A stretch of 64,000 nucleotides of DNA from Serratia sp. PL17 (lineage in GTDB: Bacteria; Pseudomonadota; Gammaproteobacteria; Enterobacterales; Enterobacteriaceae). A model generated the notes under the pieces. That model worked only from the letters and a program-made list of their open reading frames with translations, made no database searches and was not told where the DNA came from. The stretch covers positions 310,001 to 374,000 of the forward strand of contig NZ_JAFIBY010000005.1 of NCBI RefSeq assembly GCF_017832355.1, written 5' to 3'. Both the position numbers and the translations under genes were made by a program. Below, piece after piece: positions 8,779-16,645 of the stretch. Position 1 is the stretch's first letter, and each line of letters starts with the position of its first letter.

Positions 8779-9393
8779 TTATAGCCTTTCTCCAAAGATA
8801 TAACCCAGGAATTGCACGGTATCCTGATTGTTTTTCTCCATGCTGCTTTCTTCTTTGTCATTAATGACAAAGAAACCGTTTTTTCCCGAGTGATACAATA
8901 AAGGCGAATTGCAAACCAGCACCGGCGGGCGTTTTATAATAATGACCTCGCCAGGGATAAATGAACCTTTTATTTCGGTCTCTATTTTCATTGCTACCAT
9001 ATTTGACTCATCGCCGAAGAAATAAGTCAAAGGAAACTCTGTCACCAACTGCCCAATCTTCCAGCCCGTAACGGATAAAAATCGCGATTGAGGAATAACT
9101 GGAATGGCAGAAGGGTTTTTATTCCCTTCGGTTGAAAGGGTTTCGTTGAGCAGCTCCAGTTTTTCCAGATCATAGTCTTCGATCTCCTCACAGGAAACGC
9201 CAAAGAAGTCTGAAATCCGGTTAACGGTGGCTTGCTGCACATTGTTGACCTTGCCATCCAGGATTTTATAGATGGTGGTGCGTGTCAGGCCAGTACGGTT
9301 AGAGAAGGATGCCTTGGTTTCGCCCCGTGTGCGCATCAGATATTCAATATTCTTAATGATGTTGACTTTGCGCTGGGCGTTAGTGGTCTTCAT
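8779..9393 (-). CDS. XRE-family regulator with LexA-like C-terminal domain
   Basis: A 204-residue cytoplasmic regulator. Residues about 10-65 form a helix-turn-helix of the XRE/Cro type (ASFSNRTGLTRTTIYKILDGKVNNVQQATVNRISDFF). The C-terminal half (VAMKIETEIKGSFIPGEVIIIKRPP ... FLGYIFGERL) resembles the S24/LexA fold but no convincing Ser-Lys dyad is visible, so it may be a ligand-sensing relic rather than a self-cleaving repressor. It is the first gene of the operon and its stop codon abuts the transporter ATG, suggesting that it controls queuosine-precursor salvage. Start at 9393 was preferred to 9399 because AAGGA then has proper spacing. Confidence 0.75.
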   Translation of the reverse strand: MKTTNAQRKVNIIKNIEYLMRTRGETKASFSNRTGLTRTTIYKILDGKVNNVQQATVNRISDFFGVSCEEIEDYDLEKLELLNETLSTEGNKNPSAIPVIPQSRFLSVTGWKIGQLVTEFPLTYFFGDESNMVAMKIETEIKGSFIPGEVIIIKRPPVLVCNSPLLYHSGKNGFFVINDKEESSMEKNNQDTVQFLGYIFGERL

Positions 9394-10015
9394 AAGCATT
9401 CCTTACAATATTCTGGCCAGCTTTACTATATCGCACGCACCGGCATTGTCCAGAACGGACACAGAGATTATGCCGGTAACCGGCTGATTACACTTTAAAA
9501 ATGAAAGGGGTTCTATCCCTTGCCGTGGTCATGAAGGCTTTTATTAATGTGCGCATAATGAGAAATAAAGGTAATCAAATACAAATCAATCACTTACGTC
9601 TTAATCTGTAAAAAGTGAACACAAAAGTGGGTTTTGTGTCTACTTTTGTGTTGACCAGGGTGGATTTTGTGAGCTAATGTTCACCCATACTGAAGTGTTT
9701 ATTGACGATCAGAAGGGTTAATAGGCAATCGTCTGACTGCTTCTATAATAAAAAGCTCGGAGAGGGGGCGTTTCCATTCTCTGAGTATTAAAGGATGTTT
9801 TAGCTACTGACACCAGGGAATTCCAATTACGCCATCGGCTGTAACGCTACAGTTTAAAACCCACCAATCTATATTGATGCCAGTCGGCTAGTTAGCCGAC
9901 CGATATCTATTTATGCCTTGACGTTATCACTCGGCGATTCTATTTCTTTTTCTACTTGTTTCTTATTTCCCCACTCTCCGGCAGTGAGAGAGTGGAGAAT
10001 ATCACTCAGGCCAGA
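9394..10015. other. Intergenic region with operator-like inverted repeats
   Basis: No convincing gene in these 622 bp. It holds the promoter side of the XRE operon and the 3' end of the permease gene. Visible structures are an 11-bp perfect inverted repeat (9618-9652), a near-perfect 18-bp palindrome (9883-9900, GTCGGCTAGTTAGCCGAC) and an 8-bp stem at 9971-9995 (CCACTCTC / GAGAGTGG) just beyond the permease stop, which may be its terminator. I looked for a preQ1 riboswitch motif before the operon and did not see one. Confidence 0.6.
9618..9652. promoter_or_regulatory. Candidate operator, perfect 11-bp inverted repeat
   Basis: AACACAAAAGT at 9618-9628 is repeated in inverse as ACTTTTGTGTT at 9642-9652, with a 13-base spacer that itself contains another TTTTGTGT copy. 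It lies about 225 bp upstream of the XRE regulator start. The symmetry fits binding by a dimeric repressor, but which protein binds is not known. Confidence 0.45.
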
Positions 10016-11311
10016 TTAGCTTTGTGCAGACGCCGGTTTCTGAGAGCGGCTCACTGTCAATTTGAGCGCCCAGTACAGCAGGCTGGCGGCCAGTAACGAG
10101 TTGATGGTAGGCACACCCCACTCAGTCACCAATCCGACGATGCTGCCGGCAATACTGGCGATGATGGCCGCCCAGCCAATGGTTGGCGTCTGGTCAGGCA
10201 ATTTTCCTTCCTGGCGGCTCTCATCCAGAATTTTACGGTGAGTGCGCAACAGATAATAATCAACCAACATAACGCCGATAATCGGCGGGAATACCACACC
10301 AAGTACCGTCAGGAAATCGACAAACCGATCCAGAATGCCCAACACGGAAAGTGTGGTGCCCAACACGCCAATCACTAACGTGGTTGCGGTGTATTTCAGC
10401 CTTTTACCGGTCATGCCTTCAACGGCGTTGACGATGCCCAGTGACGATGAATACAGGTTGAGGTCGTTAACCCTCAAGGTGGAGAACACGACGACCAGCA
10501 AGCCCGCGCCGCCGGCAACTTGCGACATGATGGTGACCACATCCGCCGTGCCGAGCGTTTTGGCAATCAGCAGCGCCAGGCCGTTAACCACGAACTCTCC
10601 GGCGACAATGGTGAGAATGGTCACGCCAAATACATGCTTGCTGTTTTTTGAGTAGCGCGTTAAATCGGGGGTCATCAGGCTGGCAACAATAGCGCCGCCG
10701 ACCACAATAGTGATACCGGCGCTGATCGACAGCGGATCACCCGGCGGCATAAGTTGGATAATCTCCGGCAGATTATGGCCGGTGAGGGTGATATAGGAAA
10801 TATAGGCCACCAACATAATAAACATCGGCACCGCAATTCTGGCGGCAATGCGCAAGGCCTTGAAGCCAAACGCCACCAGGATGGTCAATAGGGTACCGGA
10901 CAGCCCGGCCGCCAGACCAAAGCCCAGTTTATTGCCAAGAGCGAAATCCAACGATTTGGCGAAGATGGCATTTTGTATGCCAAACCAACCCAGCAGGCTG
11001 ACAGCGACGACGACACCGATCAGGACCGAACCCAAGCGGCCGAAACCGCACCAACGGGCGAGCAGGCTACCGGAGATCCCTTCGCGCATCCCCGCCAACC
11101 CGAGGCCGTAGGTCACTACGCCAAAAATCAGGCTGCCGACAAAAATGGCGGTGAATGCATCGATCAGCGTCATGGAATGGCCCAACACGGCGCCAAGCAT
11201 AAACTGATCCAGAGCGGTCAACATGCCCATATGCACGATAGCTACGCTTAAAAAGGAGACTCTTTTATCCTGAGGTACCCGGGTTAACGGATAGTCTTCA
11301 ATTTTGATCAC
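10016..11311 (-). CDS. NCS1-family cytosine/purine permease (CodB-like)
   Basis: A 431-residue inner-membrane transporter with about 12 hydrophobic segments, beginning VIKIEDYPLTRVPQDKRVSFLSVA. Features typical of the CodB branch of the NCS1 nucleobase:cation symporters include the first-helix region MGMLTALDQFMLGAVLG, the GWFGIQN motif and the PPIIGVMLVDYYLLR segment near the C-terminus. The GTG at 11311 is preferred because it matches the usual family N-terminus and is preceded by AAGGA; a longer form would overlap the upstream gene. It follows a LuxR-type regulator by 20 bp and probably belongs to that operon. Substrate (cytosine, another nucleobase or a related compound) not determined. 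Confidence 0.82.
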   Translation of the reverse strand: MIKIEDYPLTRVPQDKRVSFLSVAIVHMGMLTALDQFMLGAVLGHSMTLIDAFTAIFVGSLIFGVVTYGLGLAGMREGISGSLLARWCGFGRLGSVLIGVVVAVSLLGWFGIQNAIFAKSLDFALGNKLGFGLAAGLSGTLLTILVAFGFKALRIAARIAVPMFIMLVAYISYITLTGHNLPEIIQLMPPGDPLSISAGITIVVGGAIVASLMTPDLTRYSKNSKHVFGVTILTIVAGEFVVNGLALLIAKTLGTADVVTIMSQVAGGAGLLVVVFSTLRVNDLNLYSSSLGIVNAVEGMTGKRLKYTATTLVIGVLGTTLSVLGILDRFVDFLTVLGVVFPPIIGVMLVDYYLLRTHRKILDESRQEGKLPDQTPTIGWAAIIASIAGSIVGLVTEWGVPTINSLLAASLLYWALKLTVSRSQKPASAQS

Positions 11312-11331
11312 GGTGAGGTATTCCTTGCTAT

Positions 11332-12021
11332 TTAAATAAACTGGATGCCTTTCGCTATCAGGCGATCGGGAATATAGCTGTCCAGACGCGCATATTTGCA
11401 AAACTCCTCAAACTGCTGCTGTGTGTGGACATCAGATTTCTGATAAATGTTATATATTCTGTTTTCTATGGTTTTATTGCTGATGTTATATATTTTGGCT
11501 ATTTCTTTCACCGACAGCCGTTGCAACATTAAAAAGATAACGTCCAGTTCAGCACGGGTAAAAATAGTGCTGTTGGTTTCCGTGGTTAATACGCTGGGTT
11601 TATGATGATTGATATAATTAAGCGGGGATAATGTGTTGAGCGGCTTGGCGTTCCACATCACCCCGAAGACTTCTTTCTTATCGTTGTAGATGGGCAGTTT
11701 TTCGCTGATAAACGGTGTCAGGCTGTCTTTCCCATACCAATAATGGGTTTCTATCACGGCAACCCGATCGCGTGAGATCTCGGTCATTTTGTCATGCTCG
11801 ACAAAATCGGCGGCAGATTCGGCCCAGTCGGCGGGGAATTCGTCGTCTCGCTTACCGGCTATATCAAAACTTAATGGCGTGTTGGTATAGAGGTAGGCGG
11901 CCCGGTTCATGTAAAGATGACGGGATGCCAGATCCTTGATGCCCCATGGCTCACTTAAGTGCTCCATCATGGCAATCAGGCCCTTCAAATAGAATTCATT
12001 ACTTTTATCGGGCGAATCCAT
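11332..12021 (-). CDS. LuxR-family regulator with PAS-like sensor domain
   Basis: A 229-residue protein. The C-terminal 65 residues carry a LuxR-type helix-turn-helix (FTRAELDVIFLMLQRLSVKEIAKIYNISNKTIENRIYNIYQK). The N-terminal part (MDSPDKSNEFYLKGLIAMMEHLSEPWGIKDL...) looks like a PAS_4-type sensor, not a receiver or acyl-homoserine-lactone domain. The start at 12021 has a GAGG site; the upstream in-frame ATG overlaps the GNAT gene. It sits between a GNAT gene (25 bp) and a nucleobase permease (20 bp), all on the minus strand, and most likely regulates that operon. The signal is unknown. Confidence 0.75.
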   Translation of the reverse strand: MDSPDKSNEFYLKGLIAMMEHLSEPWGIKDLASRHLYMNRAAYLYTNTPLSFDIAGKRDDEFPADWAESAADFVEHDKMTEISRDRVAVIETHYWYGKDSLTPFISEKLPIYNDKKEVFGVMWNAKPLNTLSPLNYINHHKPSVLTTETNSTIFTRAELDVIFLMLQRLSVKEIAKIYNISNKTIENRIYNIYQKSDVHTQQQFEEFCKYARLDSYIPDRLIAKGIQFI

Positions 12022-12046
12022 TCTGACCTCACCGATTAAGATTGGG

Positions 12047-12457
12047 TTATAACTTTTTCGCCAGGTAGTGACGCGTATGCTTTTTGGCATAATCGCCTAA
12101 GTTGCCGTAAACCTGATAGCCCAATTTTTCATAAAAGCCTCGGGCCTGGAAGTCGAAAGTATCGACATAAGCCATGTGGCAACCGCGCTTCTTGGCTTCT
12201 TCTTCGGCTTGTAACATCAATTGGCGGCCATAGCCGCTTTTCTGATATTGCTCGCCGACCCAAAGATACTGTACTTCAAGCCCGCCCCACCAGGTTCTGG
12301 CAACCAGGCCGGCGACGATTTTGCCTTCGTCATCGGTAATGGTCAGGAACAGCGGGTGGATATCGACATGTTCGGTTTTTTCGTTGTGAGCCCACAGGCT
12401 ATCAATGACGAACTCTTCATCTTGTGGGTTTGGTTGATCGGTAATATTGATATTCAT
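12047..12457 (-). CDS. GNAT-family N-acetyltransferase
   Basis: A 136-residue GNAT enzyme. The acetyl-CoA binding motif A is seen in VQYLWVGEQYQKSGYGRQLM (QxxGxG/A-type loop QKSGYG) and motif B in ARGFYEKLGYQVYG. Sequences of this type (small, single domain, with HxxFLTITDDEGKIVAGL) are often annotated as RimI-like or antibiotic-type acetyltransferases, but the substrate cannot be read. The start at 12457 (MNINITDQPNPQDEEF) is preferred; a longer in-frame start at 12517 would give a hydrophobic, unfamiliar N-terminus. First gene of the likely GNAT-LuxR-permease operon. Confidence 0.75.
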   Translation of the reverse strand: MNINITDQPNPQDEEFVIDSLWAHNEKTEHVDIHPLFLTITDDEGKIVAGLVARTWWGGLEVQYLWVGEQYQKSGYGRQLMLQAEEEAKKRGCHMAYVDTFDFQARGFYEKLGYQVYGNLGDYAKKHTRHYLAKKL

Positions 12458-12719
12458 TGTTGTAATATAATTCCCTGTGATAATAATTGTTTTTGCAATC
12501 AATTTGATGTCTACCAACGGGTTTAACTATCACTTTTCATAATGTATTACAAGGGTGGTTTTCCCCCGTTCCCGTCGGTGGGGCAAACCTTTATATTAAC
12601 TGTGACGGGGCTAGAAAATAGCGCAATACGCGGTAATAAATAGCGGTAAATCCTGTCCAGTCAATCTCTTCTTATTGTGCCTCACCAGGGCCTCCTTCAG
12701 AAAATACATTAGCCATTCA

Positions 12720-12760
12720 GGCTCCACCGGTAGAGCAAGCTAACTTGCCAAAGGGGAGCC
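12720..12760. other. Nested hairpin in the GNAT/esterase spacer
   Basis: A nested palindrome: outer GGCTCC / GGAGCC enclosing inner GCAAG-CTAA-CTTGC. It lies in the 344-bp spacer between the GNAT start and the esterase stop, about 40 bp beyond the esterase stop. It may be an esterase terminator, though no T-tract follows on the minus strand, or part of a small structured RNA. The rest of the spacer (12458-12801) shows no gene. Confidence 0.3.
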
Positions 12761-12801
12761 GCCATGTTCAAAATTCCCCAGAGTCAGCAACTGTAATCCC
12801 A

Positions 12802-13722
12802 TCATTTATCCTGAGCGGTACCCTTGGCGATGTCTTCCAATGCAGGTGCGATAGCCGCACTGAACATAGCACCGTGATCCAAGCCTGGCCATTCCCGGAA
12901 ATCAACCTCAAGTCCCTTTAGCGTACCCAACCGTTCGGCCAACTGCTGAGCTGCATCTGCGGGAAGTGGAGCCTGCTTGACATTGGGCGGTGCTGAACGC
13001 ATTTTCTCGCCACCGCCGGTCCATAACCACAGATGGGCAGATAACGCAGGATGTCGATCAATAACCCGTTGTGCTTCTTGCAGAATAAAGCCTTTGCCCC
13101 ACCAGAGAGAGGGTTCAACCGCGACGTAATGTTGGAACGCCGCTGGCTGGGTTAGCAGCGTATGCAGAACGAACAGACCGCCGTAAGAGTGTCCCCACAG
13201 CGTTTGCTGTTGAGGATCAACGGTAACCTTCGCTGCAACTGCCGGTTTCACCTGACGTTCAATCAGTTGCAAGAAGGCATCTGCGCCGCCATTGGGCCGC
13301 ATCCCACTGGTTTGCAGTGCGGCCGGGGTGTAATCGTAGCTGCGGCCATTGGCATCGATACGCAAATCGTTGTCATAACTGATCAGCACCAATACCGGCG
13401 GCTGTTTTTGTGCTGCAAGCCGTGCCAACAAGCTGGCATTCAGCTCCATCAGTACCGCGTTGCCGTCCAAAAAGTAGATGACCGGATACCCAGCCGGTGG
13501 CGGGGCGATACGCGGCTGCGCGATGCGGATGCGGTAATGGCGCTGGCCATCCACTGAATTGAACCGTAAATCACTGAACTGATAATCAGGTGACTGTGTA
13601 TCGGCGATGGTCACGCCAATTTTACGTTCCAGATCGGGCCTGGCCTGCACCAGCATGGGGGAGCCAACGCCGATAATCAGCGAGATGACAAAGGTAAGAC
13701 TGCGAAGAAAAGAGGATGCCAT
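12802..13722 (-). CDS. Secreted alpha/beta-hydrolase, IroE-like siderophore esterase family
   Basis: A 306-residue esterase with an N-terminal hydrophobic signal (SFLRSLTFVISLIIGVGSPMLVQA), hence probably periplasmic or anchored. It contains YPVIYFLDGNAV, the nucleophile elbow WGHSYGG, and a late His in GLDHGAM, with the layout of the esterase D / IroE-Fes group (PF00756) that trims enterobactin-type siderophores. That subfamily also includes general carboxylesterases, so a siderophore role is an inference helped by the iron locus 8 kb away. The ATG at 13722 is preferred over an in-frame TTG at 13737 because an AGG-containing ribosome site precedes it. Confidence 0.72.
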   Translation of the reverse strand: MASSFLRSLTFVISLIIGVGSPMLVQARPDLERKIGVTIADTQSPDYQFSDLRFNSVDGQRHYRIRIAQPRIAPPPAGYPVIYFLDGNAVLMELNASLLARLAAQKQPPVLVLISYDNDLRIDANGRSYDYTPAALQTSGMRPNGGADAFLQLIERQVKPAVAAKVTVDPQQQTLWGHSYGGLFVLHTLLTQPAAFQHYVAVEPSLWWGKGFILQEAQRVIDRHPALSAHLWLWTGGGEKMRSAPPNVKQAPLPADAAQQLAERLGTLKGLEVDFREWPGLDHGAMFSAAIAPALEDIAKGTAQDK

Positions 13723-14159
13723 GCTGAGCCTGTTCAACTGAAAAACCTCGATAATAACATCTCATCAGTAAATGGGGGGTATGGCCGTTCAGCGGTCGCC
13801 ATAAAAGTAAAGCAGCCCGGTGATGTGCTCAGTGGGTTGATAAGGAGGGAGGGCGAAGCTGGATTCAGAATGACCCAATCACAATCCCACTGTGCGTAGA
13901 GAAATCCATCCCTCATATTGTCGTACCTGAATATCAAAATCGGGTTCGTAAATTTACCCTATCAGGCAAGACGGTGGTATTTCTTCGCCAACTATGACGT
14001 TAATAGTTACCCAAGGGCCGTTAATGTTTTTCAATAGGCTATTGTTTTATATAAAATTATACCATTGCGTTAGGAATTTTCTTAGTCGTTGTTCTATGGT
14101 AATATAACCATGCTTAATAAAGGTGAATTATTGTTAATTAGTTTGTAGGGCAAGGGATT
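13723..14159. other. AT-rich intergenic region
   Basis: About 440 bp between two divergently read genes. It must hold promoters for both the esterase and the MarT-like regulator. A possible 67-codon reading frame on the minus strand has no ribosome site and no familiar features and is not called. No RNA gene or repeat was recognised. Confidence 0.5.
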
Positions 14160-14948
14160 ATGAAATATATAATTAATAATAATATTAAATATCATGAAGA
14201 TAGATCTGAACTGGTTGTACTGAATGATAACATCCCGCCGGTTGCCTTGACGGCAACCCTGAATCGCTTGCTCTCCGCCTTGGTCAGAAACAATAATCTG
14301 GTGCTTTCTCGCAATACGCTTCTGATGCAGGTCTGGGAGGCGCATGGGCAAGTGGCCTCCGGCAATAATCTCAATAACACCATTTCTATCCTGCGCAAAA
14401 TATTCGCTTCGCTCGGCGAAGAGGACATTATCGTTACCTTGCCCCGGCAGGGGTTTATGTTTACCGCCGCGACGCTGGAAACGGCGGACAGTTTGGCTGC
14501 CGATTTACCGGCTACAGAACTCCCGAATGACATGGCGCAGACATTGCCTGTTGTTTCGCCACGTTTTGCTCGTCTTAAAGGTGTTGCTTTGAGCACACTG
14601 GTTCTGTTGGCTGCCGTCAGTGGCGCTTGGGCCTGGTCGGACCTTGGATATTCACCGATTAAAACGAGGTCCGTGGGTAAAATAGGCAGCTGTGACGTTC
14701 AATTCATTACGTCTTACCATAAGGTGGGCTCCGGCCAGGTCGATTTGACCCATTTGAAGGAACTGTTGGCGCAAAAAAACGATATCAAATGCACCGAGCC
14801 AGCGACGCTATTTTTTTACGACACCTTATCGCTAATGCCGAATGCCGCCGGGCGATTCAGAACCTCTTATTTCTATTATTGTCCTGAGAAGCAGGTGAGT
14901 TCTAGCCAAGTGCAATGTGAGAATTTTTATGAAAATAAGGACTTATAG
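14160..14948 (+). CDS. Membrane-anchored winged-helix regulator, MarT/CadC-like
   Basis: A 262-residue protein with an OmpR-type winged-helix DNA-binding domain at the N-terminus (about residues 1-105; LLMQVWEAHGQVASGNNLNNTISILRKIFASLGEEDIIVTLPRQGF), one transmembrane segment (about 142-160, GVALSTLVLLAAVSGAWAW) and a periplasmic domain with paired cysteines (SCDVQF, IKCTEP). This is the ToxR/CadC/MarT topology in which a periplasmic signal controls a cytoplasmic DNA-binding head. The next gene overlaps it by 20 bp and looks like FidL, the partner of MarT in Salmonella. Proximity to the fimbrial operon suggests that it regulates it. The target genes are not proven. Confidence 0.75.
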   Translation: MKYIINNNIKYHEDRSELVVLNDNIPPVALTATLNRLLSALVRNNNLVLSRNTLLMQVWEAHGQVASGNNLNNTISILRKIFASLGEEDIIVTLPRQGFMFTAATLETADSLAADLPATELPNDMAQTLPVVSPRFARLKGVALSTLVLLAAVSGAWAWSDLGYSPIKTRSVGKIGSCDVQFITSYHKVGSGQVDLTHLKELLAQKNDIKCTEPATLFFYDTLSLMPNAAGRFRTSYFYYCPEKQVSSSQVQCENFYENKDL

Positions 14949-15420
14949 TTTTTTTCGCCGTTGCGGCTATGGGATGGCAGCACTGCTGGCGCTGGTTGTC
15001 TGCGGCATTTCCGCTTACGCGTTGTTTTTTAGACCCCAGCTCCCAGAGTGCCAGGCGACATTATGGGTGACTAATCAGCTAAAAGATAAAACGATGCGGC
15101 GCGTATTGCTGATTAGCATCGCACCAGAAGGTGCACGACGGGCAAAGGTGTTGATTCACGGCAGTTTTTTCGACGGATATGTCAGATACAACATTGACCG
15201 TGCGGTGATAATGGATTATCAACGCCAAGGAGATAACTATACGTTTACCGTGCGGGAAAACAACAATAGACCGGCGGATTCGCTAATAGCACCCGAATTG
15301 AATCGGCGTATGCCAATGCAGGGGCAACAGTATCATTTACGTATTGAACAAATAGACAGCCAGCGCTTCTTATTTGTTGGAAATTACGCTCCGCTTTTTG
15401 TCTGCAGCACTGTACGGTAA
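14929..15420 (+). CDS. FidL-like membrane protein
   Basis: A 163-residue protein starting within the end of the winged-helix regulator (20-bp overlap), with one N-terminal transmembrane segment (GMAALLALVVCGISAYALFF) and a periplasmic domain of about 130 residues. The pattern (an early CQATLWVTNQ, a central HGSFFDGYVRYNIDR stretch and a late LRIEQIDSQRFLF) resembles FidL-like proteins, which are encoded next to MarT-type regulators. By analogy with ToxS it may stabilise the regulator's periplasmic domain. This is inference from context; no enzymatic motif is visible. Confidence 0.6.
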   Translation: MKIRTYSFFRRCGYGMAALLALVVCGISAYALFFRPQLPECQATLWVTNQLKDKTMRRVLLISIAPEGARRAKVLIHGSFFDGYVRYNIDRAVIMDYQRQGDNYTFTVRENNNRPADSLIAPELNRRMPMQGQQYHLRIEQIDSQRFLFVGNYAPLFVCSTVR

Positions 15421-15427
15421 GTTGTAT

Positions 15428-15453
15428 CCCCTTGGAGTAAGACAGCCAAGGGG
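15428..15453. terminator. Hairpin between convergent regulator genes
   Basis: A perfect 8-bp stem (CCCCTTGG / CCAAGGGG) with a 10-nt loop starts 8 bp after the fidL-like stop and lies before the stop of the convergent winged-helix gene. There is no T-tract on the plus side. A bidirectional terminator is the simplest reading. Confidence 0.55.
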
Positions 15454-15487
15454 ACTAAAAATCTGACCCTGGGGGGCATATAGAATT

Positions 15488-16231
15488 TTAATTATTATTA
15501 TTGATGTAATTATTAATACAAGGGCTGCTAATTTCACGCGGACAAAAGGTTATCTGCTCCTCATTACTCTGTGAGTTTTCGTTACGGATGTTATCGTAAT
15601 AGTAGACGTCTGCTTTACTTTTACAGTTAAAGCCCGCTTGCTGAATGATGCCTCTAATCTTATCTAAACTCCCACTCCCCAATTTCATACTGTAGATCTG
15701 ACAGCGCTCATAATTCCCTAGCGGATAGACGTTAATGCGAGTGCTGTTCTGATACAGCACGATGGCAGCAAACGGCACCAGGCAAGCAGCAGTGATCATG
15801 ATTAAGCGCTGAAAAGGATTCCATAACCTTTTTTTGGTTGACGGAGAATATTCATCCTGCCAGGAAAATTTATTTTCATAGGCGTAGGGTTCATCCTCAT
15901 TCGCTATCTGATGAATGACTTTGGCGGAAAATTTAAACCCTTGGCGTGGATAGGTAACGATAAGCTCCTCCTCCCCAAACTGTGCCAGAGACTTTCTGAG
16001 CCCGGACACGTAATTATTAAGGTTATTATTGGATGCTTTTAAACCATACTCTACCCAAACCTCATTAAGTAATCTATCTCGCAACAAGAGAACATCATTA
16101 TTGCGAATAAATAAAGAGAGCAAGCGGCACGTCGGTTTCAACAACGCCAGCTTACTGCTCGCATTGTCTATATGCATTAGCGTGCCTTCCTCTTCATTAT
16201 AGAGGACGTTGTCATTAATATTAAAAATCAT
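15488..16231 (-). CDS. Membrane-anchored winged-helix regulator, divergent to the fimbrial operon
   Basis: A 247-residue relative of the MarT-like protein upstream: winged-helix domain at residues about 1-105 (LLNEVWVEYGLKASNNNLNNYVSGLRKSLAQFGEEELIVTYPRQGF), one transmembrane segment (about 143-160, LIMITAACLVPFAAIVLY), then a short periplasmic domain with several cysteines (ERCQIYSMKLGSG, FNCKSKADVYYY, FCPREISSPC). The two regulators share the ending architecture C-x-(I/F)-x...-K-x-GSG and look like paralogues. It is divergent from the major pilin gene across 414 bp, making it a strong candidate regulator of the fimbria. Low GC compared with core genes suggests horizontal origin. Confidence 0.75.
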   Translation of the reverse strand: MIFNINDNVLYNEEEGTLMHIDNASSKLALLKPTCRLLSLFIRNNDVLLLRDRLLNEVWVEYGLKASNNNLNNYVSGLRKSLAQFGEEELIVTYPRQGFKFSAKVIHQIANEDEPYAYENKFSWQDEYSPSTKKRLWNPFQRLIMITAACLVPFAAIVLYQNSTRINVYPLGNYERCQIYSMKLGSGSLDKIRGIIQQAGFNCKSKADVYYYDNIRNENSQSNEEQITFCPREISSPCINNYINNNN

Positions 16232-16645
16232 GTCATTTACCTGTCAACTTTCCTGTCGAGAGATGATTCTGAGACCTTATGACTTTTTTTTCAATCCTAC
16301 TCAATATGAGTAAATAGGATTTATCTCTATATTCTTATAATATCCGTAAATAATTGCTTATGTTATAAGTACATTAAAATAAATATGTGTAATTAATATG
16401 TCTTTTTTAGGTTTAAAACCTATCTATATGCTATTTTATTTTATAATATCCTGTGTTTTTGTCTATTTCACGCATAACATTTTATTTTGGCTTTGAAGAA
16501 GGTAACTTTGTTCCCACTGATACGGAGCGCTAAACGTTATGTATCGGCACTCAAACAACGCTTGGATAAATTAACCCTCAGCGTTGATGATCTGATGATG
16601 GAATACATTGATTTCTCTTCTTGCTAAGGAATGTAAGGGCTTTAT
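16232..16645. promoter_or_regulatory. Fimbrial promoter region with two palindromes
   Basis: A very AT-rich 414-bp spacer between the divergent regulator and the major pilin gene. It contains a nested inverted repeat at 16293-16321 (AATCCTA / TAGGATT enclosing CTCA / TGAG) and a perfect 15-base palindrome at 16408-16422 (TAGGTTTAAAACCTA). Both are plausible operators. The last 135 bp are less AT-rich and hold an open frame without a start codon (16493-16627). No invertible element with clear paired repeats and no recombinase gene was seen. Confidence 0.5.

Noticed and set aside
9394..9700. preQ1 riboswitch before the queF operon
   Set aside because: No preQ1-I type loop or A-rich tail motif could be found on the minus strand; the inverted repeat there looks like an operator instead.
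13749..13767. Fur box before the IroE-like esterase
   Set aside because: Only the half-site GATAAT fits; about 9 of 19 positions match the consensus, which is close to chance in AT-rich DNA.
13734..13937. 67-codon open frame on the minus strand upstream of the esterase
   Set aside because: No ribosome site and no family features; it lies in the promoter region of the esterase.
16232..16645. Invertible promoter element for fimbrial phase variation
   Set aside because: No paired inverted repeats at the right distance and no fim-type recombinase gene nearby; only short local palindromes are present.
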